33,455 nucleotides of DNA from an uncultured Clostridia bacterium (GTDB taxonomy: Bacteria > Bacillota > Clostridia > Monoglobales > Monoglobaceae), in the NCBI GenBank assembly GCA_934454115.1, contig CAKSFQ010000024.1, positions 1 to 33,455 on the forward strand, given 5' to 3'. Position 1 is the stretch's first letter. Every line of letters starts with the position of its first letter. Shown piece after piece: positions 23,674 through 30,476 of this stretch. The notes under the pieces are model-generated. The model did not search any database. It was not told the origin of the DNA and was given only the letters and a program-made list of their open reading frames with translations. The position numbers were made by a program, and so were the translations under genes.

Positions 23674-25533
23674 ATGTTTTTAGCAGATACGTATGATGTC
23701 GCGGTCATCGGCGGCGGTCACGCCGGCATCGAGGCGGCGTTTGCGGCGGCGCGGCTGGGGCTTTCCACCTGTTTGTTTTCCATCAGCTTGGACGCCGTGG
23801 CAAATCTTCCCTGTAACCCCAGTATCGGCGGTACCGCAAAGGGGCATTTGGTACGGGAGATTGACGCGCTGGGGGGTGAAATGGGGAAGGCGGCGGACGC
23901 GACCTTTATCCAGTCGCGGATTTTAAACCGCGGCAAGGGACCTGCCGTGCATTCGCTGCGCGCGCAGATTGACCGCCGAAGATACCAAATGGAGATGAAG
24001 CATCGGATCGAGATGCAGAAAAATCTGGATCTTCGCCAGGCGGAGATTGTCTCGGTGACGCAGAACGAGGACGGCTCGGTACGTTCGGTGATTACGCGCG
24101 GCGGCGCCGAATACCGCTGCCGTGCGGCCATTGTCTGCACGGGAACCTATTTAAAATCCCGAATTTTTGTCGGCGAATTTAGCCAGGAGAGCGGCCCGGA
24201 CGGGGTATTTCCGGCGACTGAACTATCGAAGAGCCTTGCAAAAATGGGAGTGCGGCTGCTTCGGTTTAAGACCGGAACGCCGCCGCGGATTCACCGCGGA
24301 AGCATCGACTTTTCTCAGCTGGAGGAGCAGCTGGGCGATGATGTGATTACGCCGTTTTCTTTTGCCACAACCGGAGCGCTGAGCAATAAGGTTTCCTGTT
24401 ACATGACCTATACGACCGAAAAGACCAAGCAGATCATATTAGACAACCTGCACCGTTCTCCGCTTTACGGAGGCGATATTAAGGGGATCGGCCCCAGGTA
24501 CTGCCCCTCCATTGAGGATAAAATCGTTCGGTTTCGGGATAAGGAGCGGCACCATCTGTTTATCGAGCCGATGGGGCTTGACACCGAGGAAATGTATTTG
24601 CAGGGCTTTTCCAGCAGTATGCCGGAGGATGTCCAGATCGAGATGATTCATTCCCTTCCCGGATTTGCGAATGCCAAGGTGATGCGCTGTGCCTATGCCA
24701 TCGAGTACGACTGTGCCGATCCGCTGCAGCTAAAGCCGTCTCTGGAATTTAAAAAAATCCCCGGCCTGTTTGGCGCCGGACAGTTTAACGGCACCTCCGG
24801 CTATGAGGAGGCGGCGGCACAAGGCTTGATGGCCGGGATCAATGCTGCGCGGCTTTTGAAAAATCTCCCGGCGGTGGTGCTGGATCGGTCAGAGGGCTAC
24901 ATCGGCACTCTGATTGACGACCTGGTAACCAAGGGCACGAACGAACCGTACCGCATGATGACGTCCCGGTCGGAATATCGGCTTTTGCTGCGCCAGGACA
25001 ATGCGGATTTGCGGCTGACGCCGCTGGGGCACGAGATCGGGCTGATTTCCGATGCGCGCTACCAAAGGTTTTTGGAAAAGAAGGCGGCCATTGAGGAAGA
25101 GATCCGGCGTCTTTCCGGGACAACGCTCGCTCCGTCCGCGGCGCTCAATGCCTATCTGACGGAATGCGGCAGTGCGCCGCTGACAACCGGAATCCGGGTG
25201 TCGGAGCTGCTGAAACGGCCGGGGGTCAGCTATGCGTCTCTCGCGCCGTACGATAAGACACGGCCGGCGCTTGCCATTGATGTGTGGGAGCAGGCGGAGA
25301 TTGCCATTAAATATGAGGGCTATATCAAACGGCAGCAGAGTCAGGCAGAGCAGTTTAAGAAATTGGAACATAAAAAGCTTCCGCCGGATATTGATTATCT
25401 GCATTTAGACGGACTAAGACTGGAGGCGCGGCAAAAGCTGGATCAGATCCGGCCGCTGTCGTTGGGGCAGGCATCGCGGATTTCCGGCGTGTCCCCGGCC
25501 GATATCGGTGTACTTATGATATATTTAAAGTAG
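23674..25533 (+). CDS. mnmG: tRNA uridine 5-carboxymethylaminomethyl modification enzyme
   Basis: An FAD protein of 619 residues that, with MnmE, modifies U34 of tRNAs reading two-fold codon boxes. The FAD-binding VIGGGHAGIEAA is at 11-22, PCNPSIGGTAKGHLVREIDALGG follows, and the second nucleotide-contact block FGAGQFNGTSGYEEAAAQG is near 360-380. The C-terminal helical domain with IKYEGYI is complete. Its usual partner mnmE is not beside it. The start is supported by GAGGAG about 12 bases upstream; an exact promoter was not identified. Confidence 0.97.
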   Translation: MFLADTYDVAVIGGGHAGIEAAFAAARLGLSTCLFSISLDAVANLPCNPSIGGTAKGHLVREIDALGGEMGKAADATFIQSRILNRGKGPAVHSLRAQIDRRRYQMEMKHRIEMQKNLDLRQAEIVSVTQNEDGSVRSVITRGGAEYRCRAAIVCTGTYLKSRIFVGEFSQESGPDGVFPATELSKSLAKMGVRLLRFKTGTPPRIHRGSIDFSQLEEQLGDDVITPFSFATTGALSNKVSCYMTYTTEKTKQIILDNLHRSPLYGGDIKGIGPRYCPSIEDKIVRFRDKERHHLFIEPMGLDTEEMYLQGFSSSMPEDVQIEMIHSLPGFANAKVMRCAYAIEYDCADPLQLKPSLEFKKIPGLFGAGQFNGTSGYEEAAAQGLMAGINAARLLKNLPAVVLDRSEGYIGTLIDDLVTKGTNEPYRMMTSRSEYRLLLRQDNADLRLTPLGHEIGLISDARYQRFLEKKAAIEEEIRRLSGTTLAPSAALNAYLTECGSAPLTTGIRVSELLKRPGVSYASLAPYDKTRPALAIDVWEQAEIAIKYEGYIKRQQSQAEQFKKLEHKKLPPDIDYLHLDGLRLEARQKLDQIRPLSLGQASRISGVSPADIGVLMIYLK

Positions 25534-25573
25534 AAAAAACAAGGCTGATTGCGTTCAGACAGGAGGAAGTATC

Positions 25574-26314
25574 ATGAAAAGAAACACGGTTTTGGTGATT
25601 ATGCTTGCGGTCATTGTGGCTGCGGCTGCGTTTTTTATCTATGGCATGGCACGCCGCGACGCCAACCAGACGGCAGGCAGCAATGTGGTGCGCCGGGACA
25701 CGGCGCAGCAGAGCGGCGACGGCGAAAGCGGTGATGCACAGATTCCGCAGCGGCCGTACGATGTCGTACTGGAGGAGCGTTCCGCGGAGGAGCAGTATGC
25801 GTATGATTTGCGCGATTTGTCGCTGATCGATACCGAGAGCGGCAAGGCGATTACGGTCGGCATGACAAAGGATAAAATGGAGGAAATCACCGGCGCTGCG
25901 ACAGAGACGCATCCGACTTTTACCGTCTATGACGGCGTGGTGGTACAGTATACCAAAGAGAATACGGCGGCGTCCCTGGTGGTGGCCAGCGGTCAGTTTC
26001 GCGACGACGCACAGGCAAGCCGGTATCGGACAGCACGCGGAGTCGGTATTTTGACCTCGTTTGAAGATTTTGAAAAGGCGTACGGAGAAAAACACCGGGA
26101 AAAAACAGAAAACGGAGAAACAAAAATGCCGGCAACGGCCATTCGGTATTTTAAAGTGGAAGGGAAAAAGGTAACCTATTTGGGGGACAGCCAAAACGAT
26201 GTCACAGACGTGCAGACGGATGAGAACGTGTATATGCAGGACTTTATCTTTGACAGCGAGACCAACTGCATCACTGCGATGCGCATCGTGCGTGCCGACT
26301 ATGTCGGCCGGTAG
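25574..26314 (+). CDS. Membrane-anchored extracytoplasmic protein of unknown function
   Basis: A protein of 246 residues with one N-terminal hydrophobic segment at about 5-24 and no lipobox cysteine, so it is probably a signal anchor. A charged, Ala/Gly/Ser-rich linker leads to a soluble domain from about 65. That domain contains TVGMTKDKMEEITG, reminiscent of the small repeats in secreted clostridial proteins that follow the first strand of a BamE/SmpA-like fold, but no family can be named with confidence. AGGAGG lies 7 bases before the ATG. It is 40 bases after mnmG. Its TAG stop forms the first bases of the inverted-repeat element that follows. Confidence 0.72.
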   Translation: MKRNTVLVIMLAVIVAAAAFFIYGMARRDANQTAGSNVVRRDTAQQSGDGESGDAQIPQRPYDVVLEERSAEEQYAYDLRDLSLIDTESGKAITVGMTKDKMEEITGAATETHPTFTVYDGVVVQYTKENTAASLVVASGQFRDDAQASRYRTARGVGILTSFEDFEKAYGEKHREKTENGETKMPATAIRYFKVEGKKVTYLGDSQNDVTDVQTDENVYMQDFIFDSETNCITAMRIVRADYVGR

Positions 26315-26588
26315 CCGAAAGAGAGTAATCCGAACCCCGATTTTGGGAGGCGGATATCCGCTTTCGCTGCGCCCAATACTCGGCAATCCGTTAGGATTAC
26401 CTCCGTTTTTGCTTATGCAGCAACCAAAAATCCGCTCTCTCAAAATTCTACGACCTGAAAAGGATTCAATTTTGAGCAGATTTTGGTGCGGAAGATGCAG
26501 CAAGGCTCGGCGCCTTGCAAAGATGACAAGCCAAAAGATGCCGAAATTTCACCTTTTTAGGCGGGTTCGGATTACTCTCTTTCGGCTA
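26312..26588 (+). repeat. 277-bp inverted-repeat element, long copy
   Basis: Perfect 26-bp terminal inverted repeats lie at 26312-26337 (starting TAGCCGAAAGAGAG) and 26563-26588 (ending CTCTCTTTCGGCTA). The centre also pairs (ACCAAAAATC with GATTTTGGT, TCAAAATT with AATTTTGA). The core 17-mer AATACTCGGCAATCCGT at 26375-26391 and a block at 26525-26553 are shared with the element at 14709-14850. It has TA at each end and no plausible open frame. It provides the stop codon of the gene on its left and ends 4 bases before the stop codon of the convergent SLOG gene, so it may also serve as a two-way terminator. Confidence 0.87.
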
Positions 26589-26592
26589 ACCA

Positions 26593-27081
26593 TTAGTCAG
26601 ACGGGACAAGCAGGATATTAAACAACTGAAGTTCTTGCCGGATGGCGTAGGCAACCGTCTGATAGGTGCCGCCGCGCTGCGCGGTGAGATAGAATACGCA
26701 GTTTTCACTATGATCGACCATATAGCGGTTTCGCTGGCGCATGCAGGTTTGCGTGTAGCGTTCCGACAGGTAATGCACATCGTCGGCGCACTTTAAAATA
26801 TTTTCATAAAGCGCCTGTTCTCTGCGCGTCCAGCCCTTGGTTTGTTCTTTGCAGGGAAGCGCCAAAAGCAGTCGGATGGACGGATTTTCGCTGCGGATTT
26901 TCAGCACGGCAAGGGCGGCAAGTGTGTCAAAGCCCCTTGCACCGCCGGTGATAAAGTCGTAAACGCCGCGGTCGATCAGGGCCCTGATCTGTTTTTCCAG
27001 CATGCCCGGCAAAAGCGCGCGATGCGCGGCGGACAGGCAGCGGTGCCCGGTAAAGCAGCAGGCGTTGCTTCTGATTTCCAT
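26593..27081 (-). CDS. SLOG-domain protein, DUF1273/YpsA-like
   Basis: A protein of 162 residues with a Rossmann-like SLOG fold. It opens with CCFTGHR, carries the nucleotide-phosphate-binding loop GGARGFDTLAA at about 45-55, and has LLALPCKEQTKGW further on. This matches the DUF1273/YpsA family, whose members are thought to bind nucleotide-derived ligands and in Bacillus affect cell division; the role here is unknown. ATG 27081 has AAGGAG 8 bases upstream. The gene has its own promoter and no partner gene. Its stop is 4 bases from the edge of the inverted-repeat element. Confidence 0.85.
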   Translation of the reverse strand: MEIRSNACCFTGHRCLSAAHRALLPGMLEKQIRALIDRGVYDFITGGARGFDTLAALAVLKIRSENPSIRLLLALPCKEQTKGWTRREQALYENILKCADDVHYLSERYTQTCMRQRNRYMVDHSENCVFYLTAQRGGTYQTVAYAIRQELQLFNILLVPSD

Positions 27082-27107
27082 ACAACAATCTCCTTGTGTT
27101 TTTCCAT

Positions 27108-27136
27108 ATAATACCATAAAACGGCGATTTTGTCAA
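27108..27136 (-). promoter_or_regulatory. Promoter of the SLOG gene
   Basis: On the minus strand TTGACA (27131-27136), exactly 17 bases, TATTAT (27108-27113), giving a leader of about 20 bases before the ATG at 27081. Confidence 0.83.
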
Positions 27137-27474
27137 CGGAAAACCGTGAAACACGGGCGGCGTTTTCCGATAAATATTTTATGACAGCCATGGAAGCGTC
27201 ATTTTCAGATGAAATACAATCGGATGCTGCGATTACAGAAGAAAATCTGCACAAATTTTGATTAAGATTCTGTAACAAAAAGGCGGCGAATTTTGATTTG
27301 GGAAATCGGATATACGGCCGCACCCACAAAATCTTGTGGGTGCGGTTTTTTTGTCTACGCTATGCGCCAATGATGCAGCAGAGAACCGGGAAACAGAAGT
27401 TTGACGGATTCTGGTAAAACTTCACAAAAAACCGGCGATTTGGCCGGCATAGTTGGAAAAAAGGGCATTGCGCC
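27137..27474. other. Intergenic region with an orphan terminator
   Basis: About 340 bases between divergent genes. The only strong element is the plus-strand terminator at 27318-27352. A 26-codon frame from ATG 27181 to TGA 27261 has no ribosome binding site. No tRNA, known riboswitch or 6S-like structure was recognised. A CCGGC-type small hairpin lies near 27432-27446. A small RNA ending at the terminator is possible. Confidence 0.4.
27318..27352 (+). terminator. Orphan intrinsic terminator
   Basis: A perfect 12-bp stem, CCGCACCCACAA / TTGTGGGTGCGG, with a 4-base loop is followed by seven T. This is the best intrinsic terminator in the window, yet no gene precedes it on the plus strand for more than 700 bases (the nearest upstream gene on that strand ends at 26314). 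Confidence 0.9.
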
Positions 27475-27503
27475 TTGATTTTTTTTCACAAATGTGTTAA
27501 AAT
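27475..27503 (+). promoter_or_regulatory. Promoter of the SLH-amidase gene
   Basis: TTGATT (27475-27480), 17 bases, TAAAAT (27498-27503), 61 bases before the ATG. Confidence 0.65.
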
Positions 27504-27564
27504 GGTATTGGTTGTTGTGTAAAAAAGACAGCACATGAACGACAAAAATATGAGGTGATTCTTC

Positions 27565-28986
27565 ATGCAGAAACGCAAAAAATCAGTGGCGATACTGATC
27601 GTTTATGCCTTCCTGATGTTTGCACTTCCGGTACACGTGTTCGGATTGGAATTTTCCGATGTGCCGATTACTGCGTCGTATTATAAGGCAGTGGATAAAC
27701 TCAGTAATGTGGGCGTGATTCAGGGACGCGGTGACGGCGCGTTTGCGCCGGGTGACAGCACTACCCGTGCGGAGTTTTGTGCCTTTTTGGCACGCGCCAA
27801 CGGATATAATGCAAACTATTATCAGCCAAAGGCGCTTCCCTTTGCCGATATTGACAGCAGCAGCTGGGCGGTTCCTTATATTTCCTTCTGCTATGAAAAC
27901 GGCTATATCAACGGCTATGAGGACGGCACGTTTCGCCCCAATGACTATGTGACAGACGAGCAGGCTGTAAAAATGGTGGTTTGCTCCTCCGGTGTCGGGG
28001 ATGAAAAGTTATCCTCCGTCGGCCCGAAGTGGTATTCCGGCTACCTAAACGTAGCGCAAAAATATGATCTGCTGGCCGGGACACGTGTACGCATTAGTAA
28101 TTCTGCCAACCGTGCGTTTGTGGCACAGGTGGTTTATAATGCGATGCTGACCGGCAGCGGTACGGAGGACGGATCTCGGAATACGGCGCAGGACGCGGTG
28201 ATTATCGGCAATAAAAATACGATATCGGCAGCAACACCGACCCAAACACCGACCCAAACACCGGCGCCCACACCGGAACCGACACCGGCGCCCACACCGG
28301 CGCCCACACCGGAACCCACACCGGCGCCCACGCCGGCGCCCACACCGGCGCCTACACCGGCGCCCACACCGGCGCCTACACCGGCGCCCACGCCGGCGCC
28401 CACACCGGCGGTGAAAAACGGGCAGCCGCTTATCGTGCTGGATGCGGGACATAATTATAGTGTGACCGATACCGGTGCAACCGGCTGCGGCCTGCGTGAA
28501 CAGGATGTTACCTATGCAATTGCCAGCAGAGCGAAACCGCTTTTGGAGCAAAACGGATTTACCGTGGTGATGACCAGAAATAACCTGACCGATAATGTCT
28601 CGACCGAGTCGGTCAGCGCAAGTCTCCATAAAAGGGCGGATATCGCCAACGATGCCAATGCGGATTTGTTTCTTTCCATTCACTGTAACGCCGGCGGCGG
28701 CAGCGGAACGGAAACCTATTATTTTGAGGATTCTTCCATTGGCAAGACCCTGGCGACCGTGATTCAGCGCAACGTTGTCCGTGAAGTCGGACTTCAGAAT
28801 CGCGGCGTGAAATCGGCAGGGTTTGCGGTTTTGCGTTATACCGGTATGGTGGCGGCGCTGCTTGAGACGGCGTTTATCGACACCGAGGCGGACGCGGCAC
28901 AGCTTGGCAGCATCAGCGGCCAGGAGGCGTATGCGCGCGGTATCGCAAAGGGGATCTGCGAGTATTTCGGGAAAAGCTTTCGATAA
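27565..28986 (+). CDS. SLH-domain N-acetylmuramoyl-L-alanine amidase
   Basis: A secreted cell-wall hydrolase of 473 residues. A signal peptide (about 1-27, ending HVFG) is followed by SLH repeats at about 29-75, 90-140 and a weaker third at about 150-205. A Thr-Pro linker of TPxx units occupies 224-282, and the Amidase_3 catalytic domain runs from about 288 to 470. Zinc ligands are His296, Glu312 and His373, with Glu434 as the catalytic base (LLETAFID). SLH repeats anchor proteins to pyruvylated wall polymers; the amidase cuts the bond between muramic acid and the stem peptide, for cell separation or sporulation. AGGTGA lies 6 bases before the ATG. Confidence 0.94.
   Translation: MQKRKKSVAILIVYAFLMFALPVHVFGLEFSDVPITASYYKAVDKLSNVGVIQGRGDGAFAPGDSTTRAEFCAFLARANGYNANYYQPKALPFADIDSSSWAVPYISFCYENGYINGYEDGTFRPNDYVTDEQAVKMVVCSSGVGDEKLSSVGPKWYSGYLNVAQKYDLLAGTRVRISNSANRAFVAQVVYNAMLTGSGTEDGSRNTAQDAVIIGNKNTISAATPTQTPTQTPAPTPEPTPAPTPAPTPEPTPAPTPAPTPAPTPAPTPAPTPAPTPAPTPAVKNGQPLIVLDAGHNYSVTDTGATGCGLREQDVTYAIASRAKPLLEQNGFTVVMTRNNLTDNVSTESVSASLHKRADIANDANADLFLSIHCNAGGGSGTETYYFEDSSIGKTLATVIQRNVVREVGLQNRGVKSAGFAVLRYTGMVAALLETAFIDTEADAAQLGSISGQEAYARGIAKGICEYFGKSFR
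28234..28410 (+). repeat. 12-bp tandem repeat encoding the Thr-Pro linker
   Basis: About 14.75 units of a 12-base repeat, consensus ACACCGGCGCCC, encode TPTQ, TPAP and TPEP units between the SLH and amidase domains. Neighbouring units are identical or differ at one or two synonymous bases, as expected of slippage-prone DNA. The reading frame stays open because the unit is a multiple of three. Confidence 0.95.
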
Positions 28987-29000
28987 TTAAAGAATCAGAT

Positions 29001-29033
29001 AATGTCCGCCGCCCTTGTGGGCGGGGACATTTT
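29001..29033 (+). terminator. Terminator of the SLH-amidase gene
   Basis: AATGTCC pairs with GGACATT, continued by GCCGCCC with GGGCGG (one bulge) around TTGT, then a short T run. It begins 14 bases after the stop. Confidence 0.75.
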
Positions 29034-29089
29034 ATGTTAGTCGGATCGATACCGACAGGCATAGGGCATTTACAGCCGGGGAGGTAAGC

Positions 29090-30325
29090 ATGAAAAAACC
29101 TGAACTGCTGGCGCCGGCCGGCAATCTGGAAAAATTGAAAAAAGCGTTTATCTACGGGGCAGACGCGGTCTACATTGGCGGCGAGGAATTCTCTTTGCGT
29201 GTGGCGGCCGATAATTTTAGCGTCAATGATATTTATGAGGGGGTCGAATTTGCGCATCGCCGCGGCGGCAAGGTCTACCTGACGGCGAATGTGGTTCCCC
29301 ATAACCGGGATATTGACGACTATGCAAGGTATCTGACAGAGGTTAAGGACACCGGGATCGATGCGGTGATTTTATCGGATCTTGGGATGTTTGCCGTCAC
29401 CAGAGAGCTTGCGCCGGATTTGGATATTCACGTCAGTACACAGGCCAATAATGTCAACTACCGCAGTGCGGCGCAGTGGTATACCATGGGTGCAAAACGG
29501 GTGATTTTGGCGCGTGAGATGTCGCTGGCCGAAATCCGCGAAATCCGGGAAAGGACGCAGCCCAGTTTGGAGCTTGAGGCATTTGTGCACGGGGCGATGT
29601 GCATCTCGTATTCCGGCCGCTGTCTGCTCAGCAATTACATGGCGGGGCGTGACAGCAACCAGGGTAACTGTGCGCATCCGTGCCGCTGGAAGTATTATTT
29701 AATGGAAGAAAACCGTCCCGGCGAATATATGCCGGTCTATGAAAACGAACGGGGGACCTTTATCTATAATTCCAAGGATCTTTGTATGATCGAGCATGTC
29801 CCGGAGCTGATCGGGGCAGGGCTTACCAGCTTTAAGATTGAAGGACGGGTCAAGTCAGAATTTTATGTGGCAACGGTTGTGGGGGCATATCGCCGTGCAA
29901 TTGACGCATGCTTTGCGGATCCTGCGCATTACCAAACCGACCCGGCCTGGATGGAGGAGCTGAAAAAGGTCAGTCACCGCGGCTATACAACGGGATTTTA
30001 TTTCGGCCGCCCCGGCGCAGCGGAGCAGAATTATGCCAGCAGCGCTTACATCCGGGAATACGATATGATTGGCGTTGTAATCGATTATAACGAAAAGACC
30101 GGCATGGCAAAAATTGTGCAGAAAAATCGGTTTTTTGTCGGCGATACCGTGGAATTTTTGCGCCCGGTCGGAAAATTTTATGCGCAAAAAATTCGGGAGA
30201 TGACCGACGAGAACGGCGTTTCGCTGACCGTTGCCAACCGTCCGCAGAGCATTGTCTATGTAAAGACCGAGCAGCCGGTGGAAAAGGATACCTTTCTGCG
30301 GAAATTCCGCGGCGAGAATGCGTAA
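29090..30325 (+). CDS. U32-family protein, TrhP-like tRNA hydroxylation enzyme
   Basis: A protein of 411 residues annotated in many genomes as peptidase U32. It starts KKPELLAPAGNLEKLKKA, as in Bacillus YrrO and E. coli YegQ (TrhP), which take part in forming 5-hydroxyuridine at tRNA position 34 rather than in proteolysis. Four cysteines, Cys171, Cys178, Cys194 and Cys198 (CISYSGRC and CAHPC), match the set thought to bind an iron-sulfur cluster in this family. The C-terminal part (about 335-411) resembles the small beta-barrel added in YrrO-type members. GGAGG lies 6 bases before the ATG. The exact substrate is inferred from family. Confidence 0.87.
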   Translation: MKKPELLAPAGNLEKLKKAFIYGADAVYIGGEEFSLRVAADNFSVNDIYEGVEFAHRRGGKVYLTANVVPHNRDIDDYARYLTEVKDTGIDAVILSDLGMFAVTRELAPDLDIHVSTQANNVNYRSAAQWYTMGAKRVILAREMSLAEIREIRERTQPSLELEAFVHGAMCISYSGRCLLSNYMAGRDSNQGNCAHPCRWKYYLMEENRPGEYMPVYENERGTFIYNSKDLCMIEHVPELIGAGLTSFKIEGRVKSEFYVATVVGAYRRAIDACFADPAHYQTDPAWMEELKKVSHRGYTTGFYFGRPGAAEQNYASSAYIREYDMIGVVIDYNEKTGMAKIVQKNRFFVGDTVEFLRPVGKFYAQKIREMTDENGVSLTVANRPQSIVYVKTEQPVEKDTFLRKFRGENA

Positions 30326-30360
30326 TGGAATTGTAACCAAAAACTGTCTTTTATTTTAAC

Positions 30361-30389
30361 TTGACATTGTTTATAAGTGATGATAAAAT
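30361..30389 (+). promoter_or_regulatory. Promoter of the large SLH surface protein gene
   Basis: TTGACA (30361-30366), exactly 17 bases, TAAAAT (30384-30389). A leader of about 80 bases follows. Confidence 0.85.
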
Positions 30390-30401
30390 AGGATTCGTGG
30401 G

Positions 30402-30417
30402 AGTGTATATGTACACT
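30402..30417 (+). promoter_or_regulatory. 5' leader hairpin of the SLH protein mRNA
   Basis: AGTGTA pairs with TACACT around a 4-base loop, within a few bases of the predicted 5' end. Hairpins at this position can protect highly expressed mRNAs such as those of surface-layer proteins; the role here is inferred. Confidence 0.4.
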
Positions 30418-30476
30418 GCACAAAAATACGTGGTCAATGATTCAAACACATTATATTTATACAGGAGGAATGGAAG

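Noticed and set aside
25514..26503. A 329-codon minus-strand open frame covering the unknown membrane protein gene and part of the repeat element
   Set aside because: It is antisense to a gene with a proper ribosome binding site and membrane anchor, and it runs into the inverted-repeat element; no homology is recognisable.
27181..27261. A 26-codon open frame before the orphan terminator
   Set aside because: No ribosome binding site precedes it and composition is unremarkable; kept only as a possible part of a small RNA.
28234..28410. Possible CRISPR array
   Set aside because: The repeats are 12 bp, contiguous, without unique spacers, and encode an in-frame protein linker.
28045..28683. Long minus-strand open frames opposite the amidase repeat, including a Gly-Ala-Gly-Val repeat protein at 28134-28403
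   Set aside because: They are the complement of the GC-rich Thr-Pro repeat, have no ribosome binding site, and the plus strand encodes a complete recognisable SLH-amidase.
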